A DNA stretch of 64,000 nucleotides from an uncultured Prevotella sp. GTDB taxonomy: Bacteria; Bacteroidota; Bacteroidia; Bacteroidales; Bacteroidaceae. Under the pieces are notes generated by a model. It searched no databases, had not been told where the DNA came from, and saw only the letters and a list, made by a program, of their open reading frames with translations. Of this stretch, positions 59,113 through 64,000 are shown in pieces; the first letter of the stretch is position 1, and the number at the start of each line of letters is the position of its first letter. A program made the position numbers and the translations under genes. The stretch is from NCBI GenBank assembly GCA_900320905.1, contig ONTZ01000005.1, forward strand, positions 17,590-81,589, given 5' to 3'.

Positions 59113-59742
59113 TTATCGTAGGCAGAACAGGAATTTCTGGTCTGTGTATTCCCATTGGACGGTGCCGAAACGGATAAGGCGGGCAAGAAGAACGATGGCT
59201 TTGTGGCGGGGAATGGCAGAACAACGGACAATCTGGTTGAGGGTAAGACACTGGTCTTTCATCGCATCCAATAGTTTTCTTACGGTATCGGTATAAGTCA
59301 TCATGGTGCCGTTTGGTGTTTGCGACTCACGCCAGATAGCGATATGCACGGAGGAGGCAACGATATTCTCGTCGGCTATACGAAGGTAGGCACGTGGTTT
59401 TTCACCTTCATTGACAACACAAATGGGACGTTTGTCGGATGGCGGGACGGTGGCGATGACAATGGTACGCCCATCTACGTGATAGGTATCGAACTTAATG
59501 CTGGCCTCCGGACGACAATAGCGATAGGCAGCCTGGTGCATCATATAAATCTCCTCCTCAGAACGGACACCAGACATCTGGCCGTCGTCACGGACACCAA
59601 TGAGGAGTCGTCCTCCGTCAGTATTGGCAAAGGCTGATACCGATTTGGCCAACTTCAAAGCATCGGAAACGCGATACTTGAAGTCCTGTTGTTGGTGTTC
59701 GCCCTCTTTGATCAGGCTCTGAAGATACTTCTTGTCATCCAC
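59113..59742 (-). CDS. AlbA_2 / Schlafen-type ATP-binding domain protein
   Basis: The N-terminal 125 residues fit the AlbA_2 (AAA_4, Schlafen-like) fold: EHQQQDFKYRVSDALKLAKSVSAFANTDGGRLLIGVRDDGQ is its hallmark, followed by VIATVPPSDKRPIC and AYLRIADEN. A winged-helix-like end (QCLTLNQIVRCSAIPRHKAIVLLARLI) may bind DNA. Length 209 is short for the family, which often has a longer C-terminus. It stands alone at the edge of the AT-rich accessory stretch; function unknown. Confidence 0.82.
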   Translation of the reverse strand: MDDKKYLQSLIKEGEHQQQDFKYRVSDALKLAKSVSAFANTDGGRLLIGVRDDGQMSGVRSEEEIYMMHQAAYRYCRPEASIKFDTYHVDGRTIVIATVPPSDKRPICVVNEGEKPRAYLRIADENIVASSVHIAIWRESQTPNGTMMTYTDTVRKLLDAMKDQCLTLNQIVRCSAIPRHKAIVLLARLIRFGTVQWEYTDQKFLFCLR

Positions 59743-59810
59743 TCGAGTGCCAAGTTACAAAAATCTTTGGAATTGAACAGTTGAAAAAGGCACCTCTCAA
59801 TGAGTAAACA

Positions 59811-59891
59811 TTACCCATTCCGTTTGTTCACGTAGATCATCACGCCGATAATAACCAATGCAACAACTGCAATAATGTGTAACCAATCCAT
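59811..59891 (-). CDS. Putative 26-residue single-pass membrane microprotein
   Basis: ATG at 59891 opens 26 codons to TAA. The product starts MDWLHII and continues as a hydrophobic helix (AVVALVIIGVMIYV) ended by a basic tail (NKRNG), a regular small membrane protein layout. AAGG lies seven bases upstream, inside the end of the Nudix remnant. The 12 bases TGGATTGGTTAC are also found in that remnant, so part of the ORF might be duplicated sequence. Expression is unproven. Confidence 0.4.
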   Translation of the reverse strand: MDWLHIIAVVALVIIGVMIYVNKRNG

Positions 59892-59896
59892 ATACC

Positions 59897-60014
59897 TTAT
59901 AATTTAATCGTTTCAACCACAATTCTGTCAGCAGGTAACCAATCCACGCTGAGTAGCGAAAATACGACCATCAGCGTGATGTATAATTGCTGCTACAACC
60001 TCTATTCTTTTCAT
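59897..60014 (-). pseudogene. Internally deleted Nudix (MutT-like) hydrolase remnant
   Basis: From ATG 60014 the frame gives MKRIEVVAAIIHHADGRIFA then TQRG, the start of MutT-like (deoxy)nucleoside triphosphate hydrolases, but ends at TGA 59928. Shifting by one base at CAGCGTGG gives VDWLPADRIVVETIKL and a TAA at 59897-59899, which fits the C-terminal end of the same family (SVDWLPAD). The Nudix box and about 80 residues between are missing. The joint sits on CAGCGTGG, which could have been present at both ends of the deletion. The ATG overlaps the stop of the preceding small gene (ATGA). Confidence 0.65.
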
Positions 60015-60205
60015 TCCATTTCATCGGGACTATCATAGAATTCCATTGCAGCCAACGCCTCATCATCATTGCTGAACGCAGAATCCTCTTCAAAGATGCC
60101 TTCGACTTCCTCTTCAATCTCCGTATCTTCCAATTCCTCCGTTACCACCTTTTCCTTCTCGGGTGCAAAGGAACCAATCTTTCCCGATTTTATGCGATGT
60201 CTCAT
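60011..60205 (-). CDS. Small acidic protein of unknown function
   Basis: A 64-residue ORF with a basic start (MRHRIKSGKIGSF) and a strongly acidic rest (EELEDTEIEEEVEGIFEED). No motif is recognised. A promoter element lies 23 bases upstream, and its stop overlaps the Nudix remnant start, so it was probably the first gene of that small operon. Confidence 0.5.
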   Translation of the reverse strand: MRHRIKSGKIGSFAPEKEKVVTEELEDTEIEEEVEGIFEEDSAFSNDDEALAAMEFYDSPDEME

Positions 60206-60227
60206 ACCTTATTATATATTTATGGCA

Positions 60228-60235
60228 CAAAGATA
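60228..60235 (-). promoter_or_regulatory. Promoter -7 element (TATCTTTG) of the small acidic gene
   Basis: Minus-strand TATCTTTG lies 22 bases before ATG 60205. Confidence 0.55.
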
Positions 60236-60320
60236 GTGTTTTTTTCTCAATTGACAATAGTATTTGCTTATTAATTGTTTATATGATGACGATTGCCCAG
60301 AAAAACATTTCAAATTGCGT

Positions 60321-60379
60321 ATAGCCAAACAGTCATTTGGGTATAAGCGAACAATCATTTGGGGATAGCCAAACGATAG
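60321..60379. repeat. 22-bp tandem repeat, about 2.7 copies
   Basis: Units start at 60321, 60343 and 60365 with consensus ATAGCCAAACAATCATTTGG plus two bases. The third copy is partial. Confidence 0.75.
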
Positions 60380-60463
60380 TAAAGTGCCGCCTTTCTCCCT
60401 ATTTCCATTAGAACCAACCCTTTTCCCCATTAAATCTTCCCCTTGTCAAACTTATTATTCCGG

Positions 60464-60502
60464 CACTCCGTGGTTACACGGTTACAGATGTGACCATGTG
60501 AC
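60464..60502. repeat. Imperfect palindrome of GGTTACA/TGTGACC heptamers
   Basis: GGTTACACGGTTACA and TGTGACCATGTGACC are inverted with 12 of 15 positions matching, around four bases. Each arm is itself a tandem pair. Confidence 0.5.
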
Positions 60503-60560
60503 CAATAAGCACAGAAAAGAAACGTTATTGAATTGTAAATAACTATAAATCAAATTGTTC

Positions 60561-60935
60561 TTAACTGTTATATGTTAATTCATATAATACTTTTTGGGCC
60601 TCACTCAAGGTAAGATCATCAAAATTGTATAATTCCTCATTCCCTCTATTCTTAAACCAGACTATAGCCTCATAGTCATGAAAAACGCCGACTATGTGTT
60701 TATTGGAGGCCTTATTTAATCCATGGGTTTCTCCTATCACAATGTCACATTCAAGAGGATGCTCTTCATTAATGTGAACGGAACTTACCAATGCAGAAAC
60801 TTTGTGTCTACAATCTTCAAACTCCGCATCTTCATCATTGAAATCATACTCACAATCATTACAATGATATTCATTCCCAACATTAATAATGGTGTTCTCA
60901 GCACCACAAAACGGACATATTTCAATTCTCTTCAT
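60561..60935 (-). CDS. Small zinc-ribbon protein of unknown function
   Basis: A 124-residue protein. The N-terminus MKRIEICPFCGAENTI...YHCNDCEYDF carries two CxxC knuckles for a zinc ribbon, then an acidic stretch and a domain with no known motif (IVGVFHDYEAIVWFKNRG). AT-rich codons differ from those of the core genes. Third gene of a three-gene run (gap 21 bases). Confidence 0.65.
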   Translation of the reverse strand: MKRIEICPFCGAENTIINVGNEYHCNDCEYDFNDEDAEFEDCRHKVSALVSSVHINEEHPLECDIVIGETHGLNKASNKHIVGVFHDYEAIVWFKNRGNEELYNFDDLTLSEAQKVLYELTYNS

Positions 60936-60956
60936 CTCCTCTTTTTTACTATATCC

Positions 60957-61220
60957 CTAATAATGTTCTGTTGGAATGAAGAGCCAGTCATTAATGTATT
61001 CGGGTTTGCTATCTGCCCGAATGCCATTCTGATATAATAGCCCTAAATCACTTTTAACCATTTGCTGGGTATATTCTTTTTCAAGGTAATCATCACCATT
61101 ATAATACACGGCATCAACATAATCCCGAATTAATTCGTATTCATCAGCGTCACACAACAAGTCCATCACTAAGATTTTGTCAGTTGTCTGACACCTTATT
61201 ATAGTATAATTGGGATTCAT
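60957..61220 (-). CDS. Hypothetical protein of the AT-rich cassette
   Basis: An 87-residue acidic, Tyr-rich ORF (DADEYELIRDYVDAVYYNGDD) with no signal peptide, membrane helix or recognised motif. It lies nine bases after the nuclease-like gene and 21 before the zinc-ribbon gene, which supports it as a real, co-transcribed gene. A role as partner or immunity protein is conceivable but unsupported. Confidence 0.55.
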   Translation of the reverse strand: MNPNYTIIRCQTTDKILVMDLLCDADEYELIRDYVDAVYYNGDDYLEKEYTQQMVKSDLGLLYQNGIRADSKPEYINDWLFIPTEHY

Positions 61221-61229
61221 GCGATTTGC

Positions 61230-61757
61230 TTAATAACCAATTAGTAATATACCTTTCAGGGGTAGTTTCAGTCGATTTGAAATGTATAAAGTTTCAAGGA
61301 ATGTCTTTACCTCTTTATAATCATGTCCGATAGTTTGTGTACCTCCGCTGTTAAATCTGTATTCATTTAAAACGGCTATCACCAGGTATTCAACCTCAAA
61401 CATCATACAAGCCTGAAAGATGTCTTTCAAAAACTGATTGTTTCTTACGGCTCGACCAGCTTCCACCTCTATTACAATCTTATGATCTTTACTCAGAGCA
61501 TCCGCCGCGAAATATTTGTCAATCACATCATTCTCGCTAAAAAGAACAGGAACATATATCTGTTCTGTCTTTGCCTTTCCCGTCTCAACCTGAAAGCCTA
61601 AAGTTTCAAGCCCTGGCCGCAGAAGTGCAAGCATATCATTAGATTTCAAATGTATTATTTCATCCCTTTCAGCATCGACTTTTTTAAAACAATCGATGAT
61701 GTCTCTTATTTCAGGCGTTACTCCTTGGGATCTAGGAAAAAACTGATAATTAATCAT
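61230..61757 (-). CDS. Possible PD-(D/E)XK nuclease, BglII-like
   Basis: A 175-residue soluble protein. The segment KDHKIVIEVEAGRAVRNNQFLKDI (split here as KDHKIVIEVEAG and RAVRNNQFLKDI) resembles the core of the BglII restriction endonuclease family, where an IEVE strand carries metal ligands and is followed by an N..F..D helix and a hydrophobic strand (EYLVIAVLNEYR). The first half (LRPGLETLGFQVETGKAKT) could form the preceding helix and strand. No methyltransferase is nearby. First gene of the cassette, with a promoter element at 61794-61801. Confidence 0.55.
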   Translation of the reverse strand: MINYQFFPRSQGVTPEIRDIIDCFKKVDAERDEIIHLKSNDMLALLRPGLETLGFQVETGKAKTEQIYVPVLFSENDVIDKYFAADALSKDHKIVIEVEAGRAVRNNQFLKDIFQACMMFEVEYLVIAVLNEYRFNSGGTQTIGHDYKEVKTFLETLYISNRLKLPLKGILLIGY

Positions 61758-61793
61758 AAGACTATAATAACATTACAAATTAGTAATCGCATG

Positions 61794-61801
61794 CAAAGAT
61801 A
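61794..61801 (-). promoter_or_regulatory. Promoter -7 element (TATCTTTG) of the AT-rich cassette
   Basis: Minus-strand TATCTTTG lies 36 bases before ATG 61757. Confidence 0.55.
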
Positions 61802-61974
61802 CGAAACATTTCTGATATTAAAGAACAAATCACTTTATTTTACCTATAAATAGACAAAATTTAATCCCATTTCTTTACCAATGCATATTTTCCATACTCG
61901 TGTTTATTGCCACTGGAAAAGGATAATTATTAAAGTTTCTTATTTCTCGCCTGTCAATGAGTAAAGTAGATTTG

Positions 61975-62380
61975 GGAGAAGGTTTTGCACACCGGGCAAT
62001 ATATTGCCCTGGGTTCAGGGCAAACCATTTTGAAAGTTCATTTATATGCCCCAGATTTCAGGCAGACTTATGCACCCTGGGCATAAACGTGCCCCAGATT
62101 CAAGGCAAATAATTCCGACCTCGGAAAATCTTCCCTCAGATTTGAGACAGATTTCCACCACCTGTGCATAAACGTGCCCCAGATTCAGGGCAAACAATTC
62201 CGACCTCGGAAAATCTTCCCTCAGATTCGAGGCAGATTTCCACCCCCTGGGCATAAACGTGCCCCAGATTCAAGGCAAATAATTCCGACCTCGGAAAATC
62301 TTCCCTCAGATTCAGGGCAGATTTCTACCCCCTGGACATTGGCTTCCCCCAGATTTGAGGCAGGTTTCTACCCCTCGGAA
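61975..62380. repeat. 85-bp minisatellite made of two ~42-bp half-units
   Basis: GCATAAACGTGCCCCAGATT occurs at 62081, 62166 and 62251, exactly 85 bases apart, with diverged copies on both sides. Each 85-bp unit contains two related halves (CCCCAGATTCAAGGCA and CCCTCAGATTTGAGACAG). Frames shift between units, so it is not coding. It is not a CRISPR array, since there are no unique spacers. Confidence 0.88.
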
Positions 62381-62454
62381 ACGATAACTATGGTTTCCCA
62401 GACATATCATACCATTTCAAGAATGCCATGTTCCAGATCTCAGGCTTTTATTGG

Positions 62455-63075
62455 TTACTCCAATTTCTTGCCTTTGTAGAACACTTCGAAGCGGTCTTCG
62501 CCGTAACCATTGCCCGTATATTTGAACGATGAGGCCATAGCGCCCTCCACCTTATTCCCGCGATAGAACACATTGAAGGAATCCTTGGCATAGCCGCCTT
62601 CTAGTATCTCGAAAGTAGATGCCATACAACCTTTTAACTTCTCACCGAAATAATAGACGTTGAATGAGTCCTTGGCATAGCCTCCACCAAGTTCCACAAA
62701 ATTAGAAGCCATTGCATCAATCTTCTTGTCACCGTAGTAGACATTGAATTGGGTCTTGTAATAACCTCTCTGCTCTGGGGCCGGCTCATTCCGCTCCCAA
62801 TGCCCGCGATGTCGCCAGTTAGAACGCTCTTTCAGACGGAATGTCGACGGATCGACATTTTCGAGCACACGGCCATCCATATACACATTATTCTTGTCTT
62901 TCGCATAGCCACAGCCTAAATCAACAAAACTCCGGGCATCGGCATGCATGATGATCTCATCATCGAAAAACACCCTACCACGATCTATCTCATACTTCTG
63001 GGCTTGGCTCATCAACGTCCATCCCATCATCGTCACCACCAAAAATGACTTGAATAAAAATGTTATCTGTTTCAT
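62455..63075 (-). CDS. Secreted DKNYY-repeat protein
   Basis: A signal peptide (MKQITFLFKSFLVVTMMGWTL region, ending SQAQ) is followed by DKNYY-type repeats: about five units with the pattern GYAKDxxNVYxxGxxLxxxxxSTF (for example GGYAKDSFNVYYFGEKL and GGYAKDSFNVFYRGNKV). The family is exported and of unknown role, possibly binding. Length 206. It stands alone with a consensus promoter upstream. The charged stretch RSNWRHRGHWERNEP interrupts the repeats. Confidence 0.85.
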   Translation of the reverse strand: MKQITFLFKSFLVVTMMGWTLMSQAQKYEIDRGRVFFDDEIIMHADARSFVDLGCGYAKDKNNVYMDGRVLENVDPSTFRLKERSNWRHRGHWERNEPAPEQRGYYKTQFNVYYGDKKIDAMASNFVELGGGYAKDSFNVYYFGEKLKGCMASTFEILEGGYAKDSFNVFYRGNKVEGAMASSFKYTGNGYGEDRFEVFYKGKKLE

Positions 63076-63108
63076 AATCGTAAATATTTAGAATGACTTT
63101 TGTTGGTG

Positions 63109-63139
63109 CAAAGATAGGACATCCTTCGTGAACTGCAAA
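63109..63139 (-). promoter_or_regulatory. Consensus promoter of the DKNYY gene (TTTG-N19-TATCTTTG)
   Basis: Minus-strand TTTG (63136-63139) and TATCTTTG (63109-63116) are 19 bases apart, 34 bases before the ATG. Confidence 0.75.
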
Positions 63140-63215
63140 GAGATAATCCCTATACGTTTGTAGGGAATATCCTATTATCCGGAAGTCAGCGTTTTCAGCC
63201 CCTTGCTAATGAAAA

Positions 63216-63887
63216 TTATTTCATAAGACGAAGAATCTGCTGATCAGATGCGGTGGGCAAAATGGATTTTAGATGGGAGAACATCCGGTCGAACGATTCC
63301 TGAGGCGTACGCGGACAGCGGCAGGCATCAATGCCCAGCAAAGTTTCTGGTGTGGTGAGTAGCGACCAGCCCCAACCATATTCACGGTTATGGCGATCAC
63401 GGGGATAGACAAAATCTTCTGTGATGATACGACAGGCCATCTGCAAACGGGTGACATAGCCATCGAAACGGCTGCGCATCTTGGGACCCGTAAAGCCACA
63501 GGCAGCACGCAACTCTCTGGTAATCAGACTGCCATGTTCTTGTAGCGTCAGTAGGATTGTATCCTCGATAGAGCCCTCCTCCGGTGCCGGATGCAGGCTG
63601 CGACGATAGTTACACAAGTCGGGCCACCACTCACGACTGACGAAACCAGCCTTTCCTGCGAAGAACTTGCCATAGACACAGTTGCCCTCTGTCACGATGG
63701 GACCTTTCCATTTCCATAGTGGCCAGTCCCACCCACCATCGGAGAATACCACGTATCTGCAGTCCTCGTCGACAACATCTTCAGCGGAATAACCACGTAT
63801 CCCGCTATCCAGCAACGGCAGGAATCCCACCTCGCCAATATAGTCGGCTAACTCTGCGCAACTATGTATCTCAACATCTACCATCAC
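63216..63887 (-). CDS. AlkZ-related winged-helix protein
   Basis: A 223-residue soluble protein. Winged-helix-like segments (LTLQEHGSLITRELRAACG, RFDGYVTRLQMACRIITEDFVYP) and the end (GWGWSLLTTPETLLG) resemble AlkZ/YcaQ-related proteins, whose full-length members are DNA glycosylases. This protein is about half the length of AlkZ and I do not see the catalytic QxQ motif, so glycosylase activity is doubtful. ATG 63887 or 63884 may be the start. It lies just past the terminator of the rRNA operon. Confidence 0.6.
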   Translation of the reverse strand: MMVDVEIHSCAELADYIGEVGFLPLLDSGIRGYSAEDVVDEDCRYVVFSDGGWDWPLWKWKGPIVTEGNCVYGKFFAGKAGFVSREWWPDLCNYRRSLHPAPEEGSIEDTILLTLQEHGSLITRELRAACGFTGPKMRSRFDGYVTRLQMACRIITEDFVYPRDRHNREYGWGWSLLTTPETLLGIDACRCPRTPQESFDRMFSHLKSILPTASDQQILRLMK

Positions 63888-63904
63888 CAGTCTGTTTATT
63901 AAAA

Positions 63905-63934
63905 AAGCCCCGAATCATTTCTGACTCAGGGCTT
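63905..63934 (-). terminator. Terminator of the rRNA operon
   Basis: On the minus strand AAGCCCTGAGTC and GATTCGGGGCTT pair over 12 positions (two wobble or mismatch) and are followed by TTTTTAATAAA. It lies 15 bases after the 5S rRNA 3' end. Confidence 0.85.
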
Positions 63935-63949
63935 CACTTTGAAAAAAGG

Positions 63950-64000
63950 GGGCGGCCTCCTACTCTCCCGCATTGCATTGCAGTACCATCGGCGCAGGCG
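63950..64000 (-). rRNA. rrf: 5S ribosomal RNA, 3' part (cut by window edge)
   Basis: Read on the minus strand, CGCCTGCGCCGATGGTACTG, then GCGGGAGAGTAGGAGGCCGCC, is the conserved 3' half of Bacteroidota 5S rRNA, including the GCGGGAGAGTAGG loop E/helix region and the closing GCC stem. The 5' half and the rest of the rRNA operon lie beyond the right edge. Confidence 0.92.

Larger units (their letters stand above)
60206..60560. other. AT-rich gap of 355 bases with repeats, no gene seen
   Basis: Contains a promoter element, a 22-bp repeat (60321-60379) and a GGTTACA/TGTGACC imperfect palindrome (60464-60502). A minus-strand open frame at 60212-60430 passes through the 22-bp repeat and looks fortuitous. 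Confidence 0.6.
61758..62454. other. Gene-free gap of about 700 bases
   Basis: Holds a promoter element on the left, about 170 AT-rich bases without a feature, the 85-bp minisatellite, and about 75 plain bases. Short open frames over the minisatellite follow its units in changing frames and are not supported. Confidence 0.7.

Noticed and set aside
59755-59775. Promoter -7 element before the AlbA_2 gene
   Set aside because: The nearest word (GATTTTTG on the minus strand) misses the conserved first T-A pair, so I did not call it.
60212-60430. Minus-strand open frame of 72 codons over the 22-bp repeat
   Set aside because: Its middle is the tandem repeat and it overlaps the promoter element of the small acidic gene; no motif or start signal.
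62042-62254. Minus-strand open frame across the 85-bp repeat
   Set aside because: The period is not a multiple of three, so equal DNA units give different peptides; no ribosome site or promoter.
61975-62380. 85-bp array considered as a CRISPR array
   Set aside because: Repeats are directly abutting with no unique spacers, and no cas genes are nearby.
1-64000. tRNA genes, insertion sequences, prophage or integrase genes
   Set aside because: I found no cloverleaf with conserved T-loop, no transposase or integrase motif and no phage structural genes; weak matches to short motifs were not enough to report. A tRNA search program would be needed for certainty.

Overview
The window is chromosomal DNA of a Bacteroidota bacterium, most likely a Prevotellaceae member (Prevotella or a close relative). 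The evidence is repeated promoter elements of the Bacteroidota form TAnnTTTG, often with TTTG 19-21 bases upstream, together with lineage-typical families: PorD/DUF4835, a calycin-like lipoprotein, DKNYY repeats, a LolA-like chaperone, a GHL10 hydrolase, and a four-subunit 2-oxoacid:ferredoxin oxidoreductase beside rnf genes. The species cannot be fixed from the sequence alone.

Layout. 1-4.8 kb (+): end of a dnaQ-type exonuclease, porD-like gene, recN, and a secreted pseudo-protease/TPR protein, closed by a perfect inverted repeat shared with dnaB. 4.8-8.4 kb: dnaB (-), ispE (+), galE (-). 8.4-14.1 kb (-): rseC-rnfBCDGEA, the ion-pumping ferredoxin:NAD oxidoreductase, probably reading on into galE. 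14.2-22.7 kb: acidic protein (+), lipoprotein, GHL10 hydrolase, HAD phosphatase, metH, smpB and DMP19 protein (-), secreted SGNH hydrolase (+). 22.7-23.4 kb: repeat-filled gap with a 42/43-bp minisatellite. 23.4-28.2 kb (-): ilvD-ilvB-ilvN plus an acyl-ACP thioesterase. 28.4-32.6 kb: small HTH protein (+), OmpA-like protein and the ferredoxin/VorB/beta/gamma oxidoreductase operon (-). 32.7-37.3 kb (-): M28 peptidase, membrane protein, calycin-like lipoprotein, TonB receptor. 37.4-49.7 kb (-): a tight run starting with a five-gene signalling module (multi-zinc-ribbon protein, Ser/Thr kinase, four-AAA ATPase, zinc-ribbon/FHA protein, PP2C phosphatase), then metA, a U32 peptidase and an SH3-like membrane lipoprotein. 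49.8-54.5 kb (-): LolA-like protein, ABC-F ATPase, M13 peptidase. 54.6-58.9 kb: tex (+) and an ECF sigma/anti-sigma/secreted protein operon (-). 59.1-62.4 kb: AT-rich accessory stretch with an AlbA_2 protein, a decayed Nudix gene, tiny ORFs, a three-gene cassette led by a possible BglII-like nuclease, and an 85-bp minisatellite. 62.4-64 kb: DKNYY protein, AlkZ-related protein, and the 3' end of a leftward rRNA operon (5S rRNA plus terminator).

Two observations stand out. First, short repeats are tied to coding sequence. Palindromic elements sit in frame inside metH and the U32 peptidase, giving related extra peptides, as Rickettsia palindromic elements do. Three families of short tandem repeats (CCTAGG, AGAAGTGA and GTAAAAAG types) fill intercistronic gaps and in six clear cases contribute the upstream gene's stop codon (TAG, TGA or TAA). 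Related repeats encode the hydrophobic cores of two signal peptides. Second, the kinase/AAA/FHA/PP2C module is compact, shares zinc ribbons among three of its five proteins, and matches no system I can name; it is the best candidate for an undescribed signalling system.

Metabolically the window joins anaerobic electron transfer (Rnf), ferredoxin-linked 2-oxoacid metabolism, branched-chain amino acid synthesis and methionine synthesis (metA, metH). All functions are read from sequence motifs and family knowledge; no database search was run.
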